Of a stretch of 64,000 nt of DNA, positions 17,861 to 26,813 are shown piece after piece. Made by a program: the position numbers and the translations under genes. Each line of letters opens with the position of its first letter. Position 1 is the stretch's first letter. The notes below the pieces were generated by a model. The model saw only the letters and a program-made list of their open reading frames with translations, was not told where the DNA came from and searched no databases. This stretch comes from Mycobacterium senriense (GTDB taxonomy: Bacteria; Actinomycetota; Actinomycetes; Mycobacteriales; Mycobacteriaceae). The DNA lies in the NCBI RefSeq assembly GCF_019668465.1, contig NZ_AP024828.1:1426001-1490000 (forward strand). Reading direction: 5' to 3'.

Positions 17861-17968
17861 TTGTCCGGACAAAATATCGCATTCTGTCCTTTGGAGAACA
17901 CTATTCCGATCGTTGGACTTGCCTGTCAAGGTGGGTTCGCCGCCCATCGGCGGCTATTGTCTGGACTA
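17861..17968. promoter_or_regulatory. Divergent control region with palindromic operators
   Basis: TTGTCCGGACAA (17861-17872) is a perfect 12-bp palindrome. A second copy, TTGTCTGGACTA (17957-17968), matches at 10 of 12 positions, 96 bases away. Between them GCCGCC-catc-GGCGGC (17939-17954) can form a hairpin. The copies are placed to control the leftward SDR-Rieske operon and the rightward SMP-30 operon. The GntR protein encoded by the second rightward gene is the natural candidate regulator. Confidence 0.55.
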
Positions 17969-18022
17969 GGCGGAGTTGATAGCGTCCAGCCCAAACGGCT
18001 GACGGAAGGACCTCGGCGAAGC

Positions 18023-19645
18023 ATGTCCACCTCAAGGGCCATCTCAACGCTGCCCTCGCGCTATGCGCCGGCAGCCCCCATCGACGTCGCCGAGGGCTGG
18101 GAGTTGGAACGGGTCACCGCTCCCAGTCGGCTGTTCGGCGCCAACGGTCTGCGCACCGGCCCGGACGGTCACATCTACATCGCCCAGGTGACCGGAAGTC
18201 AGATCAGCGCCCTGGATCACCGCACCGGCGAACTGGTGACCGCCAGCCCCAAGGGCGGCGACATCGTGGCGCCCGACGACGTCGCCTTCGACGCCGACGG
18301 CAACCTGTACGCGACCGAGGTGATGGACGGCCGGGTGAGCGTGCGCGACACCGGCGGCCGGACGCGAGTGCTGCGCGACGACGTGCCTTCGGCCAACGGC
18401 ATCACCTTTCACCAGGGCCGGTTGTTCATCGGTGAATGCCGCGAGGGTGGGCGGTTGCTGGAATTCGACCTGGCGGGCGGGCCGCCGCGGGTGCTCTTGG
18501 AGAACGTGCCCTCGCCGAACGCGATGGAGGTCGGCCCGGACGGCCTGCTGTATTTCCCGGTGATGGGCGCCAACGAGATCTGGCGCATCGATCCCAACGG
18601 CGGCGAACCGCAGTGCGTGGCGGGCAATCTCGGTGTGCCCGACTCGGTCAAGTTCGACCCGCAGGGCCACATCGTGTCCACACAGGTGGCCAGCGGGCAG
18701 GTTCTGCGCATCGATCCCCGTAATGGCGAACAACGCCTGCTCGCCCAGCTCACTCCGGGCCTGGACAACTGCACCTTCGTCGGCGACCGGCTGTTCGTGT
18801 CCAACTTCACCGGCGAGATCACCGAGATATCACCCGACGGCACAACGCGATCGGTTCTGGCCGGCGGCCTCAACTGGCCGATGGACCTGGCGGTGGGCCA
18901 CGACGGACAGCTCTACATCGCCGACGGCACGTACTTCTACGTCGCCCTGCCCGATGGGTCACTGCACACCGCCGGAATGTTGTTCAGCCCCGGCTATCCC
19001 GGGTTCCTGCGCGGCGTCGCAGCCAGCGGGCCCGGCGAATTCGTCGTCACCACATCCGGCGGCCAGGTCGCCCGTTACCGGCCGGAAGCGAGCGAAAGCG
19101 AGGTGCTGGCAGACGGTTTCGACCAGCTCTACGGTGTCGCGGTGAGCGCGAGCGGGGTGATGTTCGCGGAGCTGGGCACCGGGCGGGTACTGGCGCTGCG
19201 ATCGGATGGTGTCCGGGTGCTGGCGACCGGGTTGCGTGAGCCGGTGGGAGTCGCAATCGACGCGGACGGGGCGTGTCTGGTGGCCGAGGCCGGAGCCGGC
19301 CGGGTGATCAGGGTGAGCGGCTCGGGGACCGACACCGTTGTCGCCGATCTGCAACGCCCGCAAGGCATTCTGGTGCGGGGCGGGGTGCTCTACGTCGTCG
19401 ACGCCGGCGCCAAGGAGTTGATCGCGGTAGATCTGGGCACCAACGCGCGGCGGACGATCGCCGGCGGGCTGCCGATCGGGCCCCCGCCGGGTGTGACACC
19501 CAAGCCGCTGCGCGGCATGCCGCCGTTCTCCGGGCCGCAGGGCCCCTTCGCCGGCATCGCCGCCGCGGCCGACGGGACCCTGTACGTCTCGGCGGACGGT
19601 GACGGCAGCGTGCTGGCGTTGCGTCCGACACCGGACGGACCGTGA
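18023..19645 (+). CDS. Double-length SMP-30/NHL beta-propeller protein, putative lactonase
   Basis: A 540-aa protein made almost wholly of NHL/SMP-30-type repeats, such as LRTGPDGHIYIAQV, VAFDADGNLYATEV, MEVGPDGLLYFPV, LAVGHDGQLYIADG and VAIDADGACLVAEA. SMP-30/gluconolactonase proteins have about 300 residues, so this one probably holds two six-bladed propellers. No signal peptide is visible. Family members include calcium- or zinc-dependent lactonases; next to a Baeyer-Villiger monooxygenase, lactone hydrolysis is an attractive but unproven role. The ATG at 18023 has a loosely spaced GGAAGGA; the frame is open upstream without coding character. Confidence 0.82.
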   Translation: MSTSRAISTLPSRYAPAAPIDVAEGWELERVTAPSRLFGANGLRTGPDGHIYIAQVTGSQISALDHRTGELVTASPKGGDIVAPDDVAFDADGNLYATEVMDGRVSVRDTGGRTRVLRDDVPSANGITFHQGRLFIGECREGGRLLEFDLAGGPPRVLLENVPSPNAMEVGPDGLLYFPVMGANEIWRIDPNGGEPQCVAGNLGVPDSVKFDPQGHIVSTQVASGQVLRIDPRNGEQRLLAQLTPGLDNCTFVGDRLFVSNFTGEITEISPDGTTRSVLAGGLNWPMDLAVGHDGQLYIADGTYFYVALPDGSLHTAGMLFSPGYPGFLRGVAASGPGEFVVTTSGGQVARYRPEASESEVLADGFDQLYGVAVSASGVMFAELGTGRVLALRSDGVRVLATGLREPVGVAIDADGACLVAEAGAGRVIRVSGSGTDTVVADLQRPQGILVRGGVLYVVDAGAKELIAVDLGTNARRTIAGGLPIGPPPGVTPKPLRGMPPFSGPQGPFAGIAAAADGTLYVSADGDGSVLALRPTPDGP

Positions 19646-20385
19646 TGCCCCAGGCCATCGCGGGCGACCACCGCTACCTGCAGATTGCGCGCACCCTCCG
19701 CAAGGAGATCGTCGACGGCGTTTACCCGGTGGGCTCGCAGTTGCCCACCGAACACCAACTGTGCGAGCGCTTTGCGGTGAGCCGCTACACCATCCGGGAG
19801 GCGCTGCGCCGGTTACGCGAGGACAACCTGGTGGCCTCCCGGCCGCGCGCGGGCACCCGGGTGGTTCCCCGGCCCGCGTCGAGCTCCTATGCCCAGGACG
19901 CGATGTCGATCGACGACCTCTTGGCGTTCGCGGCCGGCGCGCAGCTGACCATCGAATCCAACGCGATGGTGACGATCGACGACGACCTCGCCGCCCGGAC
20001 CGGCCTCGAGGTGGGCAGCCAGTGGCTAACGGTGCGCGGCTACCGGCAGGCCGATGATGCGGCGGTCCCGTTGTGCCGCACGGAGTACTACATCAACCGG
20101 ACTTTCGCGGCGGTGGGCAGGCTGCTGCAACGCCACGCCGGCCCGATATTCCCGTTGATCGAGGACCTCTTCGGCGTGAGCGTCGCCCAGTTGCACCAGG
20201 AGATCGCCGCCGTCCTGCTGTCCCCGGAGCTGGCCGACGGGCTCGGGGTCGAAGCGGGCACGGCCGCGCTACAGATGCGGCGCACGTACACGACCTCCGA
20301 CGGCGAGGTGGCCCAGGTGACGATCAACACCCACCTGTCGTCGAGGTTCCGGTACGCGATGACCATGCGTCGCGTGGACGAATAG
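19645..20385 (+). CDS. GntR-family (HutC-type) transcriptional regulator
   Basis: A 246-aa regulator. An N-terminal winged helix (YLQIARTLRKEIVDGVYPVGSQLP, then FAVSRYTIREALRRL and the wing SRPRAGTRVV) is followed by a UTRA-like ligand domain ending in TYTTSDGEVAQVTINTHL. The ATG at 19645 overlaps the stop of the SMP-30 gene (TGATG); a GTG at 19642 is also possible. As the only regulator within the divergent catabolic block it is the likely local repressor, with the palindromes at 17861 and 17957 as candidate sites. The effector is probably a pathway acid or lactone. Confidence 0.9.
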   Translation: MPQAIAGDHRYLQIARTLRKEIVDGVYPVGSQLPTEHQLCERFAVSRYTIREALRRLREDNLVASRPRAGTRVVPRPASSSYAQDAMSIDDLLAFAAGAQLTIESNAMVTIDDDLAARTGLEVGSQWLTVRGYRQADDAAVPLCRTEYYINRTFAAVGRLLQRHAGPIFPLIEDLFGVSVAQLHQEIAAVLLSPELADGLGVEAGTAALQMRRTYTTSDGEVAQVTINTHLSSRFRYAMTMRRVDE

Positions 20386-20409
20386 GGCGCACGAGATGAG
20401 GTCGCGGTG

Positions 20410-22044
20410 ATGGCCCGGACCGCCCAGGAGGCGCCGCACGCGGCGGAGGCATACCGGCGCGGGTTGTGGGTGCACACCACGCTGGCCGATGCGCTGCGGG
20501 CCGCCGCGACGGAATCGCCGCACCGAACGCTGCTGGTGGACAGGGATATTCGTCTCGATTGCGCGGCGCTGCAGGCCCAGGCCGGCGCGCTGGCCGGCGC
20601 CCTGTTGGCCCGCATCCCCCCGGGCAGCGTCGTGTCGTTCATGCTGCCGAACTGGCACGAGAGCGCCGTCATCTACCTGGCCGCGACGCTGGCCGGCATG
20701 GTGGTGAACCCGATCCTGCCGTCGCTGCGCGATCACGACCTGCGCTGCATACTCGACGACGCCGGCACCGCAATGGTTTTCGTCCCGCACCAATACGGTG
20801 GGCATGACTACGCGGCGATGCTGGAACGCGTGACCGCCGCGATGGGCCGGCCGCCGGAGGTGGTGGTGCTGCGCGGCGACGCCGGCCCGCACACACCGTA
20901 TGCTGCCCTGTTGGAGTCGCCGCCGCAGGACGCGGCCCTGCCGGCGCTGGATCCCGATGCCGCGCGGATGATCCTGTACACCTCCGGCACCACGAGCCGG
21001 CCGAAAGGCGTCCTGCACACCCATAATTCGATGCACGCACTCATCTGCCAGATCCGCGAGCACTGGACGATCGCCCCCGGCGACACGTTCCTGGTGCCGT
21101 CGCCGGTCGCCCACATCGGCGGCTCGATATACGCCTTCGAATGCCCACTGCTGCTGGGCACCACGGCGGTGCTGATGGACCGCTGGGATGCGGCCGGGGC
21201 GGTCACACTGATGGACTCGCACCGGTGCACCCACATGGCCGGCGCCACACCGTTTCTGCAGCAGCTGCTGTCCGCCGCGCAGCGCGTCGGCACCCGCCTG
21301 CCCGACCTGAAGGTGTTCATCTGCGGGGGCGCGTCCGTGTCACCGTCGTTGATCCGCCGCGCCGCGGAGTATTTCGACCGCGCGGCGGTCACCCGGGTGT
21401 ACGGCTGCACGGAAGTGCCGGTGGCGACCGTCGGCGCTCCCCGGCCGGACGAAGCGGATCGTGCGGCGGACACCGACGGCAGGCCGGGAATCGCGGAGAT
21501 CAAGCTGATCACGCACGAGGCCGCCCCCGCCGGCGACGGGGAAATCTGTGTCCGGGGTCCGCAGATGCTGCTGGGTTATCGGCATCCCGAGGACGATTCC
21601 TTCGATGCCGCAGGCTTTTTCCGCACCGGGGATCTCGGGCGCTGGGTCGATGACCAGTACCTCGTCGTGACCGGCCGGGCCAAGGACGTCATCATTCGCA
21701 GCGGGGAGAACATCTCGGCCAAGGAGGTCGAGGACCTGCTCGCCGACCACCCCGGCATCGCCGAGATCGCGGTCGTCGGGCTGCCCGACGACCGCACCGG
21801 TGAGCGGGCCTGTGCGGTGATCGTGCCCGCGGGTGCGGCGACCCCGGATGTCGCGAGCCTGCTTGCAGTGCTGGTGAGCAAGGGCGTCGCGAAATTCAAG
21901 GCCCCGGAACAGGTTGTGCTCTGGGATGCGCTGCCGAAGAACGATGCGGGCAAGATACTCAAGCATCAGATCCGGGCGTCGCTGATGCGCGGCGATCGCG
22001 AGCGCGGCGAAGCCGGGCGCGGCGGGTCGCCGCGTGGAGACTAA
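20410..22044 (+). CDS. Acyl-CoA synthetase (AMP-forming), FadD-like
   Basis: A 544-aa adenylate-forming ligase. The P-loop-like A3 motif is [12 protein letters not shown]5 is YGCTE, A7 is FRTGDLGR, A8 is [13 protein letters not shown], and the catalytic Lys lies in [10 protein letters not shown]. It probably activates a carboxylic acid of the pathway with ATP and CoA. An ATG at 20410 or a GTG at 20407 can serve as start. It is followed after 11 bases by an SDR gene and is co-directional with the GntR gene. Confidence 0.9.
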   Translation: MARTAQEAPHAAEAYRRGLWVHTTLADALRAAATESPHRTLLVDRDIRLDCAALQAQAGALAGALLARIPPGSVVSFMLPNWHESAVIYLAATLAGMVVNPILPSLRDHDLRCILDDAGTAMVFVPHQYGGHDYAAMLERVTAAMGRPPEVVVLRGDAGPHTPYAALLESPPQDAALPALDPDAARMILYTSGTTSRPKGVLHTHNSMHALICQIREHWTIAPGDTFLVPSPVAHIGGSIYAFECPLLLGTTAVLMDRWDAAGAVTLMDSHRCTHMAGATPFLQQLLSAAQRVGTRLPDLKVFICGGASVSPSLIRRAAEYFDRAAVTRVYGCTEVPVATVGAPRPDEADRAADTDGRPGIAEIKLITHEAAPAGDGEICVRGPQMLLGYRHPEDDSFDAAGFFRTGDLGRWVDDQYLVVTGRAKDVIIRSGENISAKEVEDLLADHPGIAEIAVVGLPDDRTGERACAVIVPAGAATPDVASLLAVLVSKGVAKFKAPEQVVLWDALPKNDAGKILKHQIRASLMRGDRERGEAGRGGSPRGD

Positions 22045-22055
22045 GGATGGGTGAG

Positions 22056-22829
22056 ATGCAGGTCGCAATCGTCACCGGTGCAAGCAGCGGCATCGGCCTG
22101 GGGTGCGCCACAAAGCTGGCCGAGATGGGCATGGCCGTGGTCGGCACGGGCCGCGACGAGGCGCGGCTGGCCGAACTGGCAAGCGCGGTCGGCGATCCGG
22201 ATCGCGTCGCGACACTCGCCGTCGATCTCACCGACGATGACGCACCGCGCCGCATCGTCGACCTTGCGGTCGGCCGGTGGGGACACATCGACTTCTTGAT
22301 CAACAACGCCGGAGTGGGCAGCCCCAAGCCGCTGCACGAAACCGACGACGAAACCTTGGACTATTTCCTGGGGTTGATGCTGCGGGCGCCGTTTCGGCTC
22401 GCGCGCGACGTGCTGCCGCACATGGCGCCCGGGTCGGCGATCATCAACGTGACATCGACCTTCGCGGTCGTCGGCGGCCTGCGCGGCGGCGCCTACTCCG
22501 CCGCCAAGGGCGGGCTGACCGCGCTGACCACTCACATCGCCTGCCAGTACGGCGCGTCCGGCATCCGCTGCAACGCCGTCGCGCCCGGGGTGACCGTGAC
22601 GCCGATGGTCGAAAAGCGCTTGGAGGACGAGCGATTCCGCAAGATCAACACCGAGATGACGCCGCATCAGCGGTTGGGCCGCATCGATGACATCGCCAGC
22701 ACCGTCGCATTCCTGTGCTCGCCGGGCGGAAGTTTCATCAACGGCCAGACCATCGTCGTCGACGGCGGCTGGAGTTCGACGAAGTACCTGTCGGAGTCGG
22801 CGCTGGCGGCACAGTGGATCGAGCGATGA
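22056..22829 (+). CDS. SDR family oxidoreductase
   Basis: A 257-aa classical SDR beginning [14 protein letters not shown], with NNAGVG, a serine in TSTFAV, YSAAKGG and a C-terminal [11 protein letters not shown]. The ATG at 22056 has AAGG 9 bases upstream; an ATG at 22047 lies directly on that site and is less likely. Its TGA overlaps the ATG of the next ligase gene (ATGA). It likely handles a hydroxyl or keto group in the same pathway. Confidence 0.88.
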   Translation: MQVAIVTGASSGIGLGCATKLAEMGMAVVGTGRDEARLAELASAVGDPDRVATLAVDLTDDDAPRRIVDLAVGRWGHIDFLINNAGVGSPKPLHETDDETLDYFLGLMLRAPFRLARDVLPHMAPGSAIINVTSTFAVVGGLRGGAYSAAKGGLTALTTHIACQYGASGIRCNAVAPGVTVTPMVEKRLEDERFRKINTEMTPHQRLGRIDDIASTVAFLCSPGGSFINGQTIVVDGGWSSTKYLSESALAAQWIER

Positions 22830-24301
22830 ATCTGTTCGCGCTGCTCGATCACGCCGCGAACCGGTTCCCGGATCGCGGTGCGGTGTATCGGGGGGAGCGC
22901 CGCGTGTGCACCTGGATCGAGTTACGCGACCGGGCCTTACGCCTGGCCGCGTCGATCCGGCGACAGCACGATGCGGGTGCCCGGATCGCGATCGCGACCC
23001 ACAACCGCCCCGAGATCATCGAGTTGATGTTCGCGACCTGGGCCGCCGAATGCGTCGTCGTGCCGATCAACTACAAGCTGCATCCGCGCGAGATGGCGCA
23101 GATCCTCGACGACGCCGGAGCGGCACGGGTGTTCGCCTCGTCGGCGATCGGTGGCGAGCTCGCGCCGATGACCCCGGTGCCGACGGAAATCATTGACTCC
23201 GAAGACTATTCGCGGCGGTTCGCTGCCGACCCGTCGTCGGTGCCGCCGCACACCGATCCGTCGGCGCTGGCGTGGCTGTTCTACACCAGCGGCACCACCG
23301 GCCGCTCGAAGGGCGCAATGCTGACACACCGCAACCTCACGGCGATGACGGTCGCGCACCTGGCCGATATCGACGCGCCCGATGAGAACTGCAGCCTGGT
23401 GCACGCGGCACCGATGTCGCACGGCTCGGGCCTCTACATTCTGCCCTACGTGCTGCGCGGCGCCCGCCAAATCCTGCCTACCTCGGGTGCATTCGATCCC
23501 GACGAATTCCTGGATCTCTGCGAGCGCCACCCGGCCGCCAGCGCATTCCTGGCGCCGACGATGGTGCAACGGCTGGTCGCTACGGGCCGCGCCCGCCCGG
23601 CCAATCTCACGACGATCGTCTACGGCGGCGGACCCATGTACGTCGAAAGCCTGCGCAAGGCGATCACGGCGTTCGGCCCGATCTTCGCGCAGATCTACGG
23701 GCAGGGCGAGTCACCGATGACCATCACCGGGCTGCGGCGCGCCGATCACGAATCGGGCGACGACGCGATCCTGGGTTCGGTCGGTTACGCGCGATCGGGG
23801 ATGGAGGTAGCCGTGCTGGGCCCGGACGGCCATCCGGCGCCGCCGGGCGAGATCGGCGAAATCGTTTGTCGCGGAGACGCGGTCATGGTCGGGTATTGGG
23901 AAAACCCCGAAGCCACCCGCGCCGCACTCAAGGACGGCTGGCTGTACACCGGGGACATGGGCTCGTTCGACGCACGCGGCTTTCTGACGCTGCGCGACCG
24001 GTCGAAGGACGTCGTCATCAGCGGGGGGAGCAACATTTACCCCCGCGAGGTGGAGGAGGTGCTGCTCGAACACCCCGGCGTCGCCGAGGCGTGCGTGGTG
24101 GGCACCCCCGATGCCGAGTGGGGTGAGATCGTGGTTGCCTTCATCGTCGGCGCCGTCGAACCCGCGGCGCTGGACGCGCATCTGCTGGAGCGCATCGCCC
24201 GCTTCAAACGTCCCAAGCGCTACGAATTCGTCGACGAGCTACCGAAAAACAGCTACGGCAAGGTGCTCAAACGGGAACTGCGCGCCAGCCTGGCGCACTG
24301 A
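22826..24301 (+). CDS. Acyl-CoA synthetase (AMP-forming), second ligase of the operon
   Basis: A 491-aa adenylate-forming ligase with [46 protein letters not shown] and the catalytic Lys in [13 protein letters not shown]. It differs clearly from the ligase two genes upstream, so the two probably activate different acids, for example the entry substrate and a ring-opened product. The ATG at 22826 overlaps the preceding stop by 4 bases. The open frame before it lies inside the SDR gene. Confidence 0.9.
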   Translation: MNLFALLDHAANRFPDRGAVYRGERRVCTWIELRDRALRLAASIRRQHDAGARIAIATHNRPEIIELMFATWAAECVVVPINYKLHPREMAQILDDAGAARVFASSAIGGELAPMTPVPTEIIDSEDYSRRFAADPSSVPPHTDPSALAWLFYTSGTTGRSKGAMLTHRNLTAMTVAHLADIDAPDENCSLVHAAPMSHGSGLYILPYVLRGARQILPTSGAFDPDEFLDLCERHPAASAFLAPTMVQRLVATGRARPANLTTIVYGGGPMYVESLRKAITAFGPIFAQIYGQGESPMTITGLRRADHESGDDAILGSVGYARSGMEVAVLGPDGHPAPPGEIGEIVCRGDAVMVGYWENPEATRAALKDGWLYTGDMGSFDARGFLTLRDRSKDVVISGGSNIYPREVEEVLLEHPGVAEACVVGTPDAEWGEIVVAFIVGAVEPAALDAHLLERIARFKRPKRYEFVDELPKNSYGKVLKRELRASLAH

Positions 24302-24338
24302 GACCCGCTACGCCACAACAAATCGAGGGAGTTCGCAA

Positions 24339-25499
24339 ATGAAATGTCGCGCCGCTGTCATCCGCGGGGTCGGCCAGGACTGGGAGATCCGCGAGATCGA
24401 ACTGGACCCGCCCCACGCGGGTGAGGTCATGGTCCGGATTGCCGTCGCCGGAATCTGCCACTCCGACGATCACCTCTTCACCGGCGACGTGGTCCCGACG
24501 GCCGAGGCGGTCGCCGCTAGCGGCCAGCCGGCACCGGACTGGTTCCCCCTGCTCGGTGGTCACGAAGGTGCCGGTGTGGTCGAAGAAGTCGGCCCCGGCG
24601 TGACGTCGGTCCAGCCGGGGGACCACGTGGCGCTGTCGTTCATTCCGGCGTGCGGTAGTTGCCGCTTCTGCGTGAGCGGGCAGAGCTACATCTGCGACAT
24701 CGGCGCCAGCCTGTTCGTCCGGGAGATGCCCACCGACGGAACCTGCCGCCGGCACCTGGGCGACGAAGACCTGTTGGCCTACGGACAACTCGGCACGTTC
24801 TCCGAGTATGCGGTGCTGTCGGAAAGGTCGGTCATCAAGATCGACGAAGCGATCCCGTTCCATGCCGCTTCGCTCGTCTCATGCGGGGTGAGCACCGGCT
24901 GGGGTTCCGCGACGATATCGGCGGGCACCGAACCCGGCGACACCGTCGTCGTCATCGGCGCCGGTGGCGTCGGGATGAACGCTCTGCAGGGGGCGCGCGC
25001 CGTCGGCGCGAAGTATGTGGTCGCGGTGGATCCCGTTGAGTCCAAGCGGGATTCGGCCAAGATCTTCGGCGCCACGCACACCGCCGCCTCGGCGCAGGAC
25101 GCGATGCCGTTGGTCAATGAGATAACCGCCGGCCTGATGGCGGACCGCGTAGTGATCTGCCCCGGCGTGGTACATGTCGACTTGCTGCCGTTGGCGATGG
25201 CGCTGCTTCGCAAGGGCGGCGTCTGCGTGCTCACCGGCATCACCCCGTTCACCGAACCCCCGGTTCCGCTGGTGCTGCAGGAGATGACGCTGTCGGCCAA
25301 ACAACTTCGGGGAGCGCTCTATGGCGGGATGAATCCGCGTACCAGCGTGCCGATGCTGTTGTCGATGTACCAGGCGGGCGCGGTGAAACTCGACGAGTTG
25401 GTCACCCGCCACTACCGACTCGACCAGATCAACGAGGCAATGACAGACCTGCGGGAAGGGCGCAACATTCGCGGCGTGATCGATTTCGCGGGCGTGTGA
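24339..25499 (+). CDS. Zinc-dependent alcohol dehydrogenase, NDMA-dependent type
   Basis: A 386-aa class III-like alcohol dehydrogenase. Catalytic zinc ligands are Cys40 (GICHSDD) and His75/Glu76 (GGHEGAG). The structural zinc site is Cys105, 108, 111 and 119. The cofactor motif is GAGGVGMN. The sequence resembles the mycobacterial nicotinoprotein alcohol dehydrogenases that use bound NAD and an external acceptor, often mycofactocin. No mycofactocin genes are in the window. The ATG at 24339 has AGGGAG upstream. It is the last gene of the rightward operon. Confidence 0.9.
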   Translation: MKCRAAVIRGVGQDWEIREIELDPPHAGEVMVRIAVAGICHSDDHLFTGDVVPTAEAVAASGQPAPDWFPLLGGHEGAGVVEEVGPGVTSVQPGDHVALSFIPACGSCRFCVSGQSYICDIGASLFVREMPTDGTCRRHLGDEDLLAYGQLGTFSEYAVLSERSVIKIDEAIPFHAASLVSCGVSTGWGSATISAGTEPGDTVVVIGAGGVGMNALQGARAVGAKYVVAVDPVESKRDSAKIFGATHTAASAQDAMPLVNEITAGLMADRVVICPGVVHVDLLPLAMALLRKGGVCVLTGITPFTEPPVPLVLQEMTLSAKQLRGALYGGMNPRTSVPMLLSMYQAGAVKLDELVTRHYRLDQINEAMTDLREGRNIRGVIDFAGV

Positions 25500-25526
25500 T
25501 CACGAGTCCAGTCCTCGCGCGACGGG

Positions 25527-26009
25527 TCAACGGGACTCGAAGTGACTCCGGATGCCGGCAAGCATCTTGACGTGCGCCTTGACCCCTTCACGGATGGTCA
25601 CCCCGGCCAGTAGTCGCGGCGCGGTGATCGAGATCCGCTCGGTGACCCGGGTGCCGCGGTCGACGGGCTCGAAACTGACCGTGCCGCGCAGGCGCACCCC
25701 GGGCGATTGATCGGCCGCGGTCAGCACGTCGCCGCGGACGGGCACCCGCAGCCGGGCCCGATAGCTGGTTCGTATGGTCAATGGCCCCAGCGGAATTCGG
25801 TCGACCACGCGGTAGGTCTGCTGGTAGCCGTCCGGGGTTTCACTGCGGGACACCGTTTCCACCGACATGATCAGCGGGTGCACCAGCTTGATGTTGTTCA
25901 GGTCCACGTAGAAGTCGCGCACGGCGTCGGGCGGTGCGGGGACCTCTTCGGACAGCGTCCGGTCGGCGTGGACGAACAACAACGACCGTGCCCGCGAATG
26001 TAACGCCAC
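25527..26009 (-). CDS. SRPBCC-fold (polyketide cyclase/START-like) protein
   Basis: A 160-aa protein with the pattern of the SRPBCC hydrophobic-ligand fold: an N-terminal strand (RTLSEEVPAPPDAVRDFYVDLNNIKLVHPLI) and a C-terminal helix (VTIREGVKAHVKMLAGIRSHFE). The start is uncertain because no ATG is suitable. A GTG at 26009 has CAGAAT 6 bases upstream and no ribosome binding site, as in leaderless mycobacterial genes. It is convergent with the alcohol dehydrogenase and divergent from a SnoaL-like gene. The ligand is unknown. Confidence 0.72.
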   Translation of the reverse strand: MALHSRARSLLFVHADRTLSEEVPAPPDAVRDFYVDLNNIKLVHPLIMSVETVSRSETPDGYQQTYRVVDRIPLGPLTIRTSYRARLRVPVRGDVLTAADQSPGVRLRGTVSFEPVDRGTRVTERISITAPRLLAGVTIREGVKAHVKMLAGIRSHFESR

Positions 26010-26044
26010 GGCGACATTCTGCCGGTTTTTTCGCCGTGGCGTTA
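26001..26044. repeat. Perfect 14-bp inverted repeat in a divergent promoter
   Basis: TAACGCCACGGCGA (26001-26014) and TCGCCGTGGCGTTA (26031-26044) are exact inverse complements separated by 16 bases that include a T-run. One arm covers the proposed leaderless start of the SRPBCC gene. The other abuts TACGCT (26043-26048), a possible -10 for the rightward gene. A single dyad could therefore control both. Confidence 0.65.
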
Positions 26045-26076
26045 CGCTCGGCGCAGGACCAAGGAGCGGAGGCGTG

Positions 26077-26448
26077 ATGGGCACCCGAGGTCAAGTGGTC
26101 GAGCGCTACCTGGAATGCCTGGCCGCTCACGACTGGGACGGACTGGCCGACACCATTGCCGAGGAGGGCCTGACCCGGGAGGGGCCGTTCTGCGACGTGG
26201 TCGAGGGCAAGGCGCGCTATGTCGCCTTTCTGCGCAAGGTGTGCACCGAGCTTCAGGGCCATCGGTTGCACGTGCGGCGGGTCTCGCACGTGGACAGCCG
26301 GGTGTCGTACGCCGAGCTGTCCGAGACATTCGAGATCGACAGCGTCGCGACCACGTGGCCCGAATGCATTCTGTTCGAGCAAGACACCGACGGATTGATC
26401 TCTCACGTCAGCGTGTTCTTCAAGCAGCGGTCCGCCGGCACCGCATAG
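26077..26448 (+). CDS. SnoaL/NTF2-like small protein
   Basis: A 123-aa protein with the cone-shaped NTF2/SnoaL fold pattern: an N-terminal helix (VERYLECLAAHDWDGLADTIAEEG), strands rich in acidic residues and a C-terminal strand ISHVSVFFK. Members act as isomerases, hydrolases or ligand binders; the activity here cannot be told. The ATG at 26077 is well placed after GGAG elements. The divergent SRPBCC neighbour has a similar small-ligand fold and shares the 14-bp inverted repeat, so the two may be co-regulated. Confidence 0.75.
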   Translation: MGTRGQVVERYLECLAAHDWDGLADTIAEEGLTREGPFCDVVEGKARYVAFLRKVCTELQGHRLHVRRVSHVDSRVSYAELSETFEIDSVATTWPECILFEQDTDGLISHVSVFFKQRSAGTA

Positions 26449-26491
26449 CGGTCTATTCCCTCCCCCACGGAATTGACCTAACGTGTCATGG

Positions 26492-26716
26492 ATGGAGGCA
26501 GATGCAACTCCGGAGTCGGTGCCGGTCGAGAAATTGCACTCGGGCGACCCGATCACCGATTGTGGTCAGCGGTACATAGTTCTCGAATCAAAAGCGCTCG
26601 GCGATAGCTGTGTGGTTCTCGAGCTGGAGTCCAGGGTGGACCACCACCTACAGGTCATCGAGAAGTCATTCCCGGCCGGGTACCAGGTCGACAGGGCACA
26701 CCACCGAATTCTCTGA
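26492..26716 (+). CDS. Small acidic hypothetical protein
   Basis: A 74-aa protein (77 aa if the GTG at 26483 is used) that I do not recognise. It is rich in Val, Glu and Asp, with probable beta strands (QRYIVLES, SCVVLELES). No signal peptide or cysteine motif is seen. TAACGT lies just before the start and could be a -10 element of a leaderless transcript. It follows the SnoaL gene after 43 bases. Confidence 0.5.
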   Translation: MEADATPESVPVEKLHSGDPITDCGQRYIVLESKALGDSCVVLELESRVDHHLQVIEKSFPAGYQVDRAHHRIL

Positions 26717-26813
26717 CAATCCGGTCGCCCTGAATAATGCGCGAGTAGCCGCCCGACGGCTACCGCGCATTCGTGTTCTCCGGCCCCAGTCCGTTCAATT
26801 CGCCTGACGCCGT

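Noticed and set aside
25503..25539. CGAGTCC/GGACTCG inverted repeat between convergent genes
   Set aside because: The 23-base loop, short stem and lack of a T-run make it a weak terminator candidate.
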